Shown: positions 1 through 7,922, counted from the stretch's first letter. The stretch is DNA of 25,769 bases from JBHIBA01 sp046758845 (GCA_046758845.1 JBHIBA010000032.1:1-25769); one strand, 5' to 3'. Notes: a model not told the origin generated them from the sequence alone. A program made the numbers and translations.

Positions 1-32
1 CCGACCTCTTTCGCCCAATAACAAGAGTAGCC

Positions 33-72
33 GCGATTTGAGCGCAGGGTCATTGACCCAAGCGGAAATCGC
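33..72. repeat. Nested palindrome upstream of purH
   Basis: The arms GCGATTT (33-39) and AAATCGC (66-72) form an inverted repeat. Inside it is a second palindrome, GGGTCA-TTGACCC-like, at about 47-59. The outer arms and the flanking GTAGCC/GAGCG match a simpler palindrome at 23032-23060, where the 16-base inner palindrome is absent. It lies 33 bases before the purH start and could affect the leader, but no function can be read from it. The rest of 1-104 shows no gene. Confidence 0.55.
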
Positions 73-104
73 CTTCTATCTGCACCCATGAGGCCAAGCC
101 GACG

Positions 105-1685
105 ATGATCCACAGAGCCCTCATCAGCGTTTACGATAAGGCCGGCGTGTTGGAACTTGCGCAGGCCCTCTCGAAGCGCAAGGCGGAGATCCTCTCCACC
201 GGGGGGACCGCCAGGTTTTTGGAAGAGTCGGGGATCAAAGTCACATCCGTGTCGGACTACACCGGCCAGGAAGAGATCCTGGGCGGGCGGGTGAAGACGC
301 TGCACCCGAGAATCTTCGGGGGCATCCTCCACAGAAGGTCTGCGGAACCGGCGGGGCCCGGCGCCGACGTCCCGGCTATCGACCTGGTGGCCGTCAACCT
401 GTATCCATTCCGGGAGACCATCTCCCGGCCGGACGCCACGCTGGAAGAGGCCCTGGAGAACATCGACATCGGCGGCGTCACCCTCCTTCGGGCGGCGGCC
501 AAGAATTATCAGAACGTCGTCGTCCTCTCCGACCCGGCGGACTACGCAGAGGTCTTGACGTGCCTTGGCCGGGGGGAAGACGTGTCGGAAGGGCTGAGGC
601 GGCGGCTGGCGGTCAAGGCGTTCCATCACACGGCCGAGTATGACGGGTCGATCACCCGGTATCTTCAGTCCCGGGATTCCGGCGGGGAGTCTCAGGGGGA
701 GTTGTCCGCCTTCCTTCCCCTGGCGCTTGAGCGGGTCGTGGATCTGAGATATGGCGAAAACCCCCACCAGCGGGCGGCGCTTTACCGATCCGGCCTGCCG
801 TCGGCCCTCTCGGTCTTTGACGCGGAAAAGCTTCAGGGAAAAGAGCTTTCGTACAACAATTTGCTGGATTTGAGCTCAGCGGCGGCGATAGTCGTTGAGT
901 TCACCGAACCCGCTGCGGTCGTCGTGAAGCACAACAATCCCTGCGGGGCGGCCGTGGGGGGCGACTTGCCGGGCGTCCTGGCGGCGGCGTTTGATGCGGA
1001 CGCGATGTCGGCCTTTGGCGGTGTGGTGGCCCTGGACCGTCCATTAGACGCGGAAGGGGCGGGGGTTCTGGCCGGCCGCTTTCTGGAGGTCCTGGCCGCG
1101 CCTGACTTCGATCCCGCGGCCCTTGACGCCCTGAAGAAAAAGCGGGACCTTCGTATCATGAGATGGCCTGGGTTGGCTTCCGGGGCGGAGGGGAGGCCGG
1201 ACTTTGATTTGCGCTCCGTCCCCGGGGGGATGCTCGTCCAGGAGGCCGACCGGTTACGGTTGAACCTGGCTGAGTGTGAGGTTCCCACGAAGCGGAGGCC
1301 CTCGGCCGAGGAGTTGGAGCTTCTGGCCTTCGCCTGGCGGGTGGTGAAGCACGTCAAATCGAACGCGATCCTCCTGGCCGGGAGGGGGGACGGAGACATC
1401 CTGGTCACGCTGGGCGTCGGGGCGGGTCAGATGAGCCGGGTGGACGCCGTAAAGCTGGCCGTCTGGAAGGCCAAGGAAGCGGGGCATGGGGACCGGCTGG
1501 AGGGTTGCGTCCTGGCCTCGGACGCCTTCTTTCCCTTTCGGGACGGCGTGGACTCCGCGGCCGAGGCGGGGGTCGCGGCCATCGTCCAGCCGGGCGGCTC
1601 CAAGCGGGACGCGGAGGTGATATCGGCCGCCGACGAATCCGGCCTCGCCATCGTCCTCACCGGCGTCCGGCATTTTCGACACTAG
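105..1685 (+). CDS. purH: Bifunctional AICAR formyltransferase / IMP cyclohydrolase
   Basis: PurH catalyses the last two steps of IMP synthesis in the cytoplasm: formylation of AICAR with 10-formyl-tetrahydrofolate, then ring closure. The 526-residue length is normal. The N-terminal MGS-like cyclohydrolase domain (about 1-150) shows STGGT (31-35) and KTLHPRIFGGIL (64-75). The formyltransferase domain shows RYGENPHQ (215-222), the catalytic KH of KHNNPCG (275-281), SDAFFPFRDGVDSA (from 472) and QPGGSKRD (from 495). The ATG at 105 gives the usual family N-terminus; the ribosome site is weak (GAGG about 11 bases upstream). The product chemistry links it to the folate genes downstream, but a low-GC restriction-modification cassette now separates them. 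High-GC codon use matches the rest of the window. Confidence 0.98.
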   Translation: MIHRALISVYDKAGVLELAQALSKRKAEILSTGGTARFLEESGIKVTSVSDYTGQEEILGGRVKTLHPRIFGGILHRRSAEPAGPGADVPAIDLVAVNLYPFRETISRPDATLEEALENIDIGGVTLLRAAAKNYQNVVVLSDPADYAEVLTCLGRGEDVSEGLRRRLAVKAFHHTAEYDGSITRYLQSRDSGGESQGELSAFLPLALERVVDLRYGENPHQRAALYRSGLPSALSVFDAEKLQGKELSYNNLLDLSSAAAIVVEFTEPAAVVVKHNNPCGAAVGGDLPGVLAAAFDADAMSAFGGVVALDRPLDAEGAGVLAGRFLEVLAAPDFDPAALDALKKKRDLRIMRWPGLASGAEGRPDFDLRSVPGGMLVQEADRLRLNLAECEVPTKRRPSAEELELLAFAWRVVKHVKSNAILLAGRGDGDILVTLGVGAGQMSRVDAVKLAVWKAKEAGHGDRLEGCVLASDAFFPFRDGVDSAAEAGVAAIVQPGGSKRDAEVISAADESGLAIVLTGVRHFRH

Positions 1686-1688
1686 GGA

Positions 1689-1717
1689 TTTACAAACCAC
1701 GACCTGCTAGCTAGGAT
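1689..1717 (+). promoter_or_regulatory. Possible sigma70-type promoter for the R-M cassette
   Basis: TTTACA (1689-1694) and TAGGAT (1712-1717) are separated by 17 bases, in the AT-rich 61-base gap between purH and the methyltransferase. The match to consensus is 5/6 and 4/6. This is pattern evidence only; a GATAAT at 1715-1720 would give a 20-base spacer instead. Confidence 0.3.
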
Positions 1718-1746
1718 AATTTCCAAGTGACTTACAGGCATGTGTT

Positions 1747-3204
1747 ATGACATATACAAGAAAGAGACCACATCGGGCCAATGAAGTGTCGACCGAATCA
1801 CTTAAAATAGAAGAACCCTCACTCGCAGAATATGTTATTAAGAATCGGCTTCAACCCGTCGATGAGGCAATTCACTCCTGGTATAGGTTTGTTCTCGGTT
1901 ACCCTCCACACCTAGTACGCGAATACTTGAAGAAGTTTGATGCAGACCCCGACAGCGACTGGATATTGGATCCCTTCTGCGGTACCGCTACGACCCCTGT
2001 TGAAGCGCGTCTCCATGGCTTCTCCACTTTAAGCATTGATGCAAATCCAATAATGATTCTCGCCGGTCAGGTTAAGCTCTCATGGGATATAGATGCACAC
2101 GAAGTAGATTTCAGGCTGAACATGGTGTTGGAGCTCGCCTCTACCTGCCTTCGCTCAGTTGATCTCTCACCAAGTGCCGAGTTTCGTAACCAATTATCTC
2201 TTTTTCGTATTGACGAAGCCGGCCATAGGCTTGACAATAGCTCATTTACGCCTTCCGCTTTCCGTCCAAACCTCCTTCTTCCGCCTACAGCCTCGAACCT
2301 GATACCACAAGGCTTCATTAGCGGCCGGCCTCTACTTCGCGTCCTAGCCGTGCGTCATGCCATTGAGGAGCTACTGATGGCTCCCCAAATCCGGGATTTC
2401 CTGAAACTGGCTCTGGCAAATACGATAGTAACCAATGCCGGAAACGTCGGGTTTGGACCAGAGGTATATAGACTGCCACCTCGGGAGGATGCCGACGTGC
2501 TGACGGCATTTGCTACTACAGTTACGCGGATGTTGTCAGATCTCAAGAAGGCTGTTAGTAATAGGCCGCGCCCTTTTCCACGCGCCTACGTATTAGAGGA
2601 TGATGCCCGCGTACTTTCCTCACTAACTGATTTGCCTCCGATGGGAATAGTGATTACTTCGCCACCGTATCCCAACGAGAAAGACTACACACGAAGCACG
2701 CGACTAGAAAGTGTGCTCCTGGGTCTGATCAATAACAAACAAGATCTCCGTAGGGTTAAGTGCGGGCTTCTCCGAAGTAATACGCGAAACATTTTTGTTA
2801 ACGACGATGATGATAAATTCGTTACACGCATGCCATCCATAGTTAAGCTGGCGGAGGAGATAGAGAAGAAAAGGATACAACTTGGGAAAACATCTGGCTT
2901 CGAGCGTCTCTATCACCGTGTTACGCTACTCTACTTCGGAGGCATGTTTAGGCACCTGGCATCCCTGCTTCCGAGGTTGCGTCCTGGGGCTCGGTGCGCA
3001 TATGTAGTAGGCGACCAAATGTCATACTTTCGGGTGCCGATCCGAACGGCGCATCTATTGGCGGATATCGCGGCGAAGATTGGCTATCGAGTGGAGGGCA
3101 TCGATCTTTGGCGGACGCGGCGTTCTACCACAACACGCATGGATCTCGAAGAGAACGTGCTGGTTCTTAGCCGGAAAGAGAAACACGGGGGCAAGAATGC
3201 CTAG
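1747..3204 (+). CDS. DNA methyltransferase, amino (N4-cytosine/N6-adenine) type
   Basis: This is probably the modification enzyme of a restriction-modification pair. The 485-residue protein has an S-adenosylmethionine site, DPFCGTATTP (from residue 75), and the catalytic motif TSPPYPNEKDYTR (304-316). Motif I precedes motif IV, with about 225 residues between them that may hold the target-recognition region. The C-terminal part ends in a plausible Rossmann-fold strand, ENVLVLSRK. SPPY is most often seen in N4-cytosine enzymes, but the methylated base cannot be fixed from sequence. G+C is clearly lower than in neighbouring genes: a hand count of 2041-2100 gives 27 of 60, against 41 of 60 at 1501-1560 in purH. 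Its stop overlaps the start of the next gene by 8 bases, so the two are translationally coupled. It was probably acquired by transfer. Confidence 0.88.
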   Translation: MTYTRKRPHRANEVSTESLKIEEPSLAEYVIKNRLQPVDEAIHSWYRFVLGYPPHLVREYLKKFDADPDSDWILDPFCGTATTPVEARLHGFSTLSIDANPIMILAGQVKLSWDIDAHEVDFRLNMVLELASTCLRSVDLSPSAEFRNQLSLFRIDEAGHRLDNSSFTPSAFRPNLLLPPTASNLIPQGFISGRPLLRVLAVRHAIEELLMAPQIRDFLKLALANTIVTNAGNVGFGPEVYRLPPREDADVLTAFATTVTRMLSDLKKAVSNRPRPFPRAYVLEDDARVLSSLTDLPPMGIVITSPPYPNEKDYTRSTRLESVLLGLINNKQDLRRVKCGLLRSNTRNIFVNDDDDKFVTRMPSIVKLAEEIEKKRIQLGKTSGFERLYHRVTLLYFGGMFRHLASLLPRLRPGARCAYVVGDQMSYFRVPIRTAHLLADIAAKIGYRVEGIDLWRTRRSTTTRMDLEENVLVLSRKEKHGGKNA

Positions 3205-4012
3205 GCGCAGAGGGAGTCCAGGGGCAAATGAGCAAATTGGTCATGCGGAGCCGCAGAAGATTCGGGCATACGACACACTGATTTCAGAAGTCTTTCAGCG
3301 CCACTACGAAAAAGGCTCTAGCTATCTGGTTTTCCAAAAGGATGAATTAGCTGAAGCGTGTCGAACGCATGGTCTCACAGTACGGAACATACCGGACATT
3401 ATTTACACTTACCGAGTAAGAAGTACGCTACCAGACAGAATCCTAGCAACAGGTCATTGGATAATTGAACCAGCCGGTCGTGGAAACTATGCGTTCCGGA
3501 TGCTGCGTAACCCCCCTCGCTTCGACATCCCTTTGACTGACTATGCACCAGTAGACATCCCTAACGCAATTCCAGAGGTTGTGGAGAGCTTTTTGAGATA
3601 CGACGAACAATCCCTATTGACGAGAATTTTATATAATCGTCTCATTGATATTTTTACAGGTTTGACGTGCTTTCACATTCAAAATCACTATCGGAGCTCT
3701 ATAAAGGATTTGGGACAAGTTGAGCTTGACGCATTATACGTGGGTGTTAACAAGAACGGGGCTTTATTTGTCCTTCCAGTTGAGGGTAAAAGCGAAGCTC
3801 CTACGGAAATGATCGGTCGAATCCAGATCTGGCAAATGGCAAAACTGGTTCGACAAGATTTCGAAAAACTTGGAAGGCGCATTCTCGCAGTTAAAGCTCT
3901 ACCAGATCGGACAATAGGGATTATCGAGTTCGAAGATCGTGAAGAGCCTGATGAAATTGGAATAGTATCTGTGAGTCGATTCAGGCTAATTAGAAGAGGT
4001 TCAGGGAAATAG
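3197..4012 (+). CDS. Putative restriction endonuclease, PD-(D/E)XK-like
   Basis: I do not recognise a named family with certainty. The 271-residue protein (ATG at 3197, inside the end of the methyltransferase gene) has a basic N-terminus, a winged-helix-like first half, and a C-terminal half that reads as a nuclease core. This core has a helix with DEQSLLTRI, then VELDALYV with D178, then the strand LPVEGKSE with E196 and K198, which gives the D...ExK arrangement of PD-(D/E)XK nucleases. The coupled upstream methyltransferase supports a restriction role. A longer in-frame version from 3080 would lie inside the methyltransferase gene and is unlikely. G+C is low (20 of 60 at 3601-3660). The stop is 6 bases before the folC start. 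The nuclease call is inference from motif plus context. Confidence 0.7.
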   Translation: MPRRRGSPGANEQIGHAEPQKIRAYDTLISEVFQRHYEKGSSYLVFQKDELAEACRTHGLTVRNIPDIIYTYRVRSTLPDRILATGHWIIEPAGRGNYAFRMLRNPPRFDIPLTDYAPVDIPNAIPEVVESFLRYDEQSLLTRILYNRLIDIFTGLTCFHIQNHYRSSIKDLGQVELDALYVGVNKNGALFVLPVEGKSEAPTEMIGRIQIWQMAKLVRQDFEKLGRRILAVKALPDRTIGIIEFEDREEPDEIGIVSVSRFRLIRRGSGK

Positions 4013-4018
4013 TCATCG

Positions 4019-5482
4019 ATGAGCAGGAATCCCGGCATAGGGCAGTCATTCAGAGTACAAAGCGACTACCACCGGACGGTCCGGTGGCTGGAGTCGCTGG
4101 TGGATCTGCCGATCTATGACCACCGGGACTATCCGGCGGTGAAGGGGGAGCCGTTCGTCCTGGGACTGAGGCGGATGGTCGATTTTCTCGACGCCCTGGA
4201 GATTCCCCGGCAAGATACCAGAGATCTTGAAATCACACACGTGGCGGGAACGAGCGGAAAGGGCTCCGTCTGCGCCTTCCTGGCTGCGATTCTCCACGAA
4301 GAAGAAAAAACAAAGGAAGCGCCAACCGGCGTGGGGGCCTTCTTCTCGCCCCACGTGACGACTCTCACCGAACGCGCCTGGGCGAACGGCAAACTCATCC
4401 CCCCGGCGGACCTCGTCCGCATCGTCGAGGACATCAAGCCGGTCCTGCGCGAGATGTTCCTCGGAGGACGCTACGGAATCCCCTCCTATTTCGAGATCAC
4501 CATGGCCCTGGCGCTCCTTCACTTCAGGGCCAGGGAATGCGGGCGGGTCATCCTGGAGGTCGGCCTCGGCGGGGCGTACGACGCGACGAACGTCTTCCCG
4601 AAAACCGCCCTCTCCATCATCACGACCGTCGGCCTGGACCACACCGACATCCTGGGCAACACGGCCGAACGGATCGCCGCCGAGAAAGCCGGAATCGTCA
4701 AGCCCGGCGGCCTCGTCCTCTCGGGCGTCCAGGAAATTTCCGCCCGACGTGTCATCGAGCGCATCTGCAGAGAGAAAAACGCCCGCCTCATTGCTCTGAG
4801 CGACGCCGCCCGCTTGCGGACAGTTCTTCCCGAGGGTTGCGTCTTCGATTTTCAGCCCGGCCCCGACTCCGGCCTGACTCCGATGGAAGAGCTCGAGACC
4901 CGCATGCCGGGAAGACACCAGGCCCATAACGCCTCCTTGGCCGCCGCCGCCGCGCAGGTCTTAGGGGTTCATGAGCCAGCCATCCGACGGGGCCTCAAGA
5001 AGGCGCGCCTCCCCGCCCGCGTCGAAGTCGTCGGCCTTTCACCGGCCGTCGTTCTGGACGGCGCCCACAACCCGGACAAGGCCCGCGCCCTTCTGGACAC
5101 GCTGGACCTGATTCCCGCATCCCGGCGGTTTTTCGTCCTGGGCGTCCTGGGGGACAAGGACGTGAGCAGCCTCTGCCAGGTCCTCCTTCCCAAGAGCGCT
5201 GGCGTTTTCGTCACCCGGCCCGCGCATCCGCCGCGCCCAGCCTTCAGCCCAAAGGCCCTCGCGGAGGCGGCATCCCGCTTCGCCCCCGTGAAAGCCGTCT
5301 TCCTGGACCCCTTCGACGCCGTGGAAGCGGCGCTGGATGAAGCCGGGGAGAATGACCTGGTCTGCGTCGCCGGCTCTCTCTTTCTGGCCGGGGAGGTCCG
5401 CGACCGCTGGTACCCCCTGGCGAGCGTCCTGGCGGAGGAAACTTCCTTCCCGCACGCCCGCGTCGGGAGCGGCGGTTCATGA
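4019..5482 (+). CDS. folC: Dihydrofolate synthase / folylpolyglutamate synthase
   Basis: FolC adds glutamate to dihydropteroate and to tetrahydrofolates using ATP. The 487-residue protein has the Mur-ligase-type P-loop HVAGTSGKGSV (74-84), the FFSPHV segment, LEVGLGGAYDATNVF, GLDHTDILG and the C-terminal-domain motif LDGAHNP (346-352). Family similarity begins at SDYHRTVRWLESL, about residue 15. The first 14 residues are encoded by sequence that looks like the tail of the AT-rich R-M cassette, and no good alternative start is visible between them and the conserved region. The ATG at 4019 has only a distant AGGG and lies 6 bases after the endonuclease stop, so expression may depend on coupling to the cassette. 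folP and folE2 downstream act in the same pathway. Confidence 0.95.
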   Translation: MSRNPGIGQSFRVQSDYHRTVRWLESLVDLPIYDHRDYPAVKGEPFVLGLRRMVDFLDALEIPRQDTRDLEITHVAGTSGKGSVCAFLAAILHEEEKTKEAPTGVGAFFSPHVTTLTERAWANGKLIPPADLVRIVEDIKPVLREMFLGGRYGIPSYFEITMALALLHFRARECGRVILEVGLGGAYDATNVFPKTALSIITTVGLDHTDILGNTAERIAAEKAGIVKPGGLVLSGVQEISARRVIERICREKNARLIALSDAARLRTVLPEGCVFDFQPGPDSGLTPMEELETRMPGRHQAHNASLAAAAAQVLGVHEPAIRRGLKKARLPARVEVVGLSPAVVLDGAHNPDKARALLDTLDLIPASRRFFVLGVLGDKDVSSLCQVLLPKSAGVFVTRPAHPPRPAFSPKALAEAASRFAPVKAVFLDPFDAVEAALDEAGENDLVCVAGSLFLAGEVRDRWYPLASVLAEETSFPHARVGSGGS

Positions 5483-5506
5483 GCGCCGGCGGAGCGAAAG
5501 GCGACG

Positions 5507-5654
5507 CCCCCCAGCAAAACTTTTCACGGCCGAGCCTGAGGCTCGGCCTGCTTAGGGCAACCGCATCCTTCAACCAGGGTGCCAGGTTTGCTGCGAAAGA
5601 GGGGGGCCCCTCCACGGGCCGCCCTCTTTCGCGAAACAAAAGTTTTCCGGGGGG
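5507..5654. repeat. Nested palindromic element with about 18-bp terminal inverted repeats
   Basis: The outer arms are CCCCCCAGCAAAACTTTT (5507-5524) and the near-complement AAAAGTTTTCCGGGGGG (5638-5654). Inside lie GCGAAAGAGGG (5593-5603) and its exact complement (5622-5632). At 5528-5548 is a perfect 9-bp stem with a 3-base loop (GGCCGAGCC-TGA-GGCTCGGCC). The size and ends resemble a MITE or a REP-type cluster. No target duplication could be made out because the ends are homopolymer runs. Confidence 0.55.
5528..5610 (-). repeat. Short dispersed repeat, copy 1 (inverted relative to copy 2)
   Basis: The reverse complement of 5528-5610 aligns with 14471-14554. My hand alignment gives about 69 identical columns out of 84, including the runs TCTTTCGC, GCAAACC and TGCCCTAAGCAGGCCG. 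The differences at the GGCCGAGCC hairpin keep part of its palindromic form. Both copies are adjacent to the 102-bp element. Confidence 0.7.
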
Positions 5655-5690
5655 GGTCCAGGGGGGCCGGACGCACCGCGTCAGGTTTCC

Positions 5691-5792
5691 GCACTGGCGT
5701 GCCTGGCTGATCACCTCTCAGAAGGTGTGCGCCCAAGAGGCGCGGCTTGAGCGTACGCGCCTCCAACCGCAGTTCGGCCGGCACGCAAGTGC
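5691..5792 (+). repeat. 102-bp inverted-repeat element, copy A
   Basis: Ends are GCACTGGCGTGCC (5691-5703) and GGCACGCAAGTGC (5780-5792), complementary except at one base. Inside is a perfect 8-bp stem, GAGGCGCG (5737-5744) with CGCGCCTC (5756-5763). Hand alignment with copy C gives 87 of 102 identical positions without gaps. Conserved flanks extend it: GGACGC-ACC-GCGTC-AGGTTTCC on the left from 5669, and CCAAAAAG-CCCCC on the right to about 5806. It lies 77 bases before the folP start, in sense orientation. Confidence 0.8.
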
Positions 5793-5869
5793 CCAAAAAG
5801 GCCCCCCTGGGAATCTGGGCTTTCATCCCCATCTACCTGAAAGGTCCCGTGGCAACGCCTGGGTGAGCG

Positions 5870-6784
5870 ATGGGTCCTGGGCCGAACGCTGAACAGAAAT
5901 CCGCGCGGGGGCTGCGGCTTGGGGACAGTTTTTTGAGCCTGGAGCGGCCTCTCGTCATGGGCGTCCTCAACGTGACGCCAGACTCCTTCTCCGACGGGGG
6001 CCTGTTCGACCGGCCCGAAGCGGCCCTGGCCCTGGCCCGCCGGATGAAGGACGAGGGCGCGGACATCCTCGACGTCGGGGCCGAATCCACACGGCCCGGC
6101 TCCAGCCGCATCACGACCGAAGAAGAGTTGCGCCGCCTCCTTCCGGTGCTTAATTCTCTCTTAGAAGAAAAAACGGCCGTCCTGTCCGTCGATACCTCCA
6201 ACCCCAAAGTCGCCGAAGAGGTCCTTCGCCGGGGCGTCCGACTCATCAACGACGTGCGCGGCCTGCGAAACCCCGAGTTGCGGGAGGCCATCGCCCGGTT
6301 CAACGCCGCGGCGGTCATCATGCACATGCAGGGCGAGCCCGAGACGATGCAGGATGACCCCCGGTACGAGGATGTCGTCCGGGAGGTTAAGGATTACCTG
6401 GCGCATCAAGCCGAGTTGGCCGCAGCCGCAGGAATTGGGCAGGTGATCATCGACCCGGGGATCGGTTTTGGAAAGACGCTGGAGCATAATTTAGAATTGA
6501 TCCGCAATCTGGCCGCCTTCAAAGAGCTGGGCTATCCTGTCTGCCTGGGCGTGAGCCGGAAGGGGTTTATCGGCAAGATCACCGGCGGCTCAGACCCCAT
6601 GGACCGGCTGGAAGGGACCATCGCCGCCAACGCCTTCGGCCTCCTGGGCGGGGCGGACATCCTGCGGGTCCACGACGTGCGCGCGGCCGTCCGCACGGTG
6701 AAGATGGTGGAGGCCCTGCGGGGGAAGGGGGGGGAGATTTCGTTCCTTTTGGCGGACGACGCCCCGCGACTTACGATAAAATGA
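5870..6784 (+). CDS. folP: Dihydropteroate synthase
   Basis: FolP condenses 6-hydroxymethyl-7,8-dihydropterin diphosphate with p-aminobenzoate to give dihydropteroate, the substrate of FolC. Up to 304 residues form a TIM barrel. Visible motifs are NVTPDSFSDGG (34-44), DVGAESTRPGS (from about 67), INDVRGL, VIMHMQGEPETMQ, the IIDPGIGFGKT phosphate/pterin region, the substrate-binding LGVSRKGFIG, and RLEGTIAANA followed by LRVHDV near the end. The start is uncertain: ATG at 5870 is used here, while a TTG at 5933 (residue 22) has a better-placed GGGGA and still precedes the conserved core. It is complete with no damaged motif. It lies downstream of a repeat block and is followed by a 178-base gap before folE2. 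Confidence 0.96.
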   Translation: MGPGPNAEQKSARGLRLGDSFLSLERPLVMGVLNVTPDSFSDGGLFDRPEAALALARRMKDEGADILDVGAESTRPGSSRITTEEELRRLLPVLNSLLEEKTAVLSVDTSNPKVAEEVLRRGVRLINDVRGLRNPELREAIARFNAAAVIMHMQGEPETMQDDPRYEDVVREVKDYLAHQAELAAAAGIGQVIIDPGIGFGKTLEHNLELIRNLAAFKELGYPVCLGVSRKGFIGKITGGSDPMDRLEGTIAANAFGLLGGADILRVHDVRAAVRTVKMVEALRGKGGEISFLLADDAPRLTIK

Positions 6785-6962
6785 GACGAAGCTGGTTTCA
6801 CGGGGTTTCACGGGACAATTCGCGAGTTCGCAACAATGCTGTTTTCTCGGCCATTCGGCGAATCTTCAAGAACCGATAGCGTCTCAGAGAAAAGGGCGTG
6901 GGGGGGACAGCTGGTGCGTCCATCCGGATCGCACCGGCATTAAATGCGATTGGAGATGAATC

Positions 6963-7922
6963 ATGATCGACGTTCAGAGCCAGCGAGATGACCGCAAAGT
7001 GGTCCTGAAAAAGGTGGGCGTGAAGAATCTCCACTATCCCATCACCGTCCGGGACAAGGCCAAAGGCGAACAGCACACGACGGCCACGTTGAACATGTAC
7101 GTCGAGGTTCCCCACCAATTCAAGGGGACCCACATGAGCCGGTTCGTGGAGATCCTCAACCAGTTCCGAAGCGGCGTAAGCATCGGGCGATTCCATGACA
7201 TCCTGGAGGCGATGCGGATGCGCCTGGACGCCAAGGCCGGCCATCTAGAAATCGCCTTCCCGTATTTCATCGAAAAGACGGCGCCCGTCACGGGCATCCC
7301 CGCTATCATGGATTACGACTGCCTCTTCTCGGGCACGTCCGGTCCGGGCAAGAAGCGCGATTTCGTCCTTGGGGTCACCGTCCCCGTCTCCACCCTATGC
7401 CCCTGCTCCAAGACCATCAGCGATTACGGGGCGCACAACCAGCGGGGTCTGATCACCGTGCGGGCGCGGATTCGGGAATCGGTGTGGCTGGAAGACCTGA
7501 TTGACCTGATTGAAGAGAAGGCGGTCAACGACATCTTCCCCCTTCTGAAAAGAAAGGACGAGAAGTTCGTCACCGAGCGGGCTTATGAGAACCCGATGTT
7601 CGTTGAGGACGTGGTCCGCGAGGTGTACGGCGCCCTTTCTGAAAACCCCAACTTCACGTGGTTCAGCGTGGAGTGCGAGAACTTCGAGAGCATCCACAAC
7701 CACAACGCCTACGCCTACACAGAATTCCAGCGCAAGCCGTCGGAGCTCAAGAAGGCGCCCATGGCCGCGGTCTCTGACAATCATCGCCGAAACAACCGCG
7801 GAAAGAAGGCCCCCGCCCACACGACCACCGCCCGGGCGGCCCAAAAGTCCTCCAATGGACGGAGGCCTGCCGGGCGGGCATCGGGCGCCCGGCGGAAGTC
7901 GGCGGACCTGCTCGTTCGATAG
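6963..7922 (+). CDS. folE2: GTP cyclohydrolase IB (FolE2)
   Basis: FolE2 converts GTP to 7,8-dihydroneopterin triphosphate, the first folate-pathway step, and replaces the zinc-dependent FolE1. Residues 1-258 match the family: HQFKGTHMSRF, the metal-binding cysteine region STLCPCSKTISDYGAHNQRG (C146 and C148), and FTWFSVECENFESIHNHNAYAY. The family usually ends near residue 260. This protein has about 55 extra residues (265-319), rich in Arg, Lys, Ala, Ser and Asn, with no predicted fold. The ATG at 6963 has GGAG 8 bases upstream. The 178-base gap upstream contains a tandem TTTCACGGG. The next gene starts 12 bases after the stop, so the two are probably co-transcribed. Confidence 0.96.
   Translation: MIDVQSQRDDRKVVLKKVGVKNLHYPITVRDKAKGEQHTTATLNMYVEVPHQFKGTHMSRFVEILNQFRSGVSIGRFHDILEAMRMRLDAKAGHLEIAFPYFIEKTAPVTGIPAIMDYDCLFSGTSGPGKKRDFVLGVTVPVSTLCPCSKTISDYGAHNQRGLITVRARIRESVWLEDLIDLIEEKAVNDIFPLLKRKDEKFVTERAYENPMFVEDVVREVYGALSENPNFTWFSVECENFESIHNHNAYAYTEFQRKPSELKKAPMAAVSDNHRRNNRGKKAPAHTTTARAAQKSSNGRRPAGRASGARRKSADLLVR

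Larger units (their letters stand above)
5483..5869. other. 387-bp intergenic block of palindromic repeats (folC-folP)
   Basis: There is no credible gene here; a 137-codon frame from 5479 simply reads through the repeats. The block contains a nested palindrome (5507-5654) with the short repeat at 5528-5610 inside it, then one copy of the 102-bp inverted-repeat element (5691-5792) with its conserved flanks. folC and folP are therefore probably not in one tight transcriptional unit, despite working in one pathway. Confidence 0.7.

Noticed and set aside
5691..5792. Integron attC site
   Set aside because: The size and palindromic form are suggestive, but the GTTRRRY/RYYYAAC core sites are not at the ends, no cassette genes lie between copies, and no integrase is present.
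5479..5892. 137-codon frame in the folC-folP gap
   Set aside because: It reads straight through palindromic repeats and overlaps the folP start; similar frames at the other repeat copies arise from the repeat itself.
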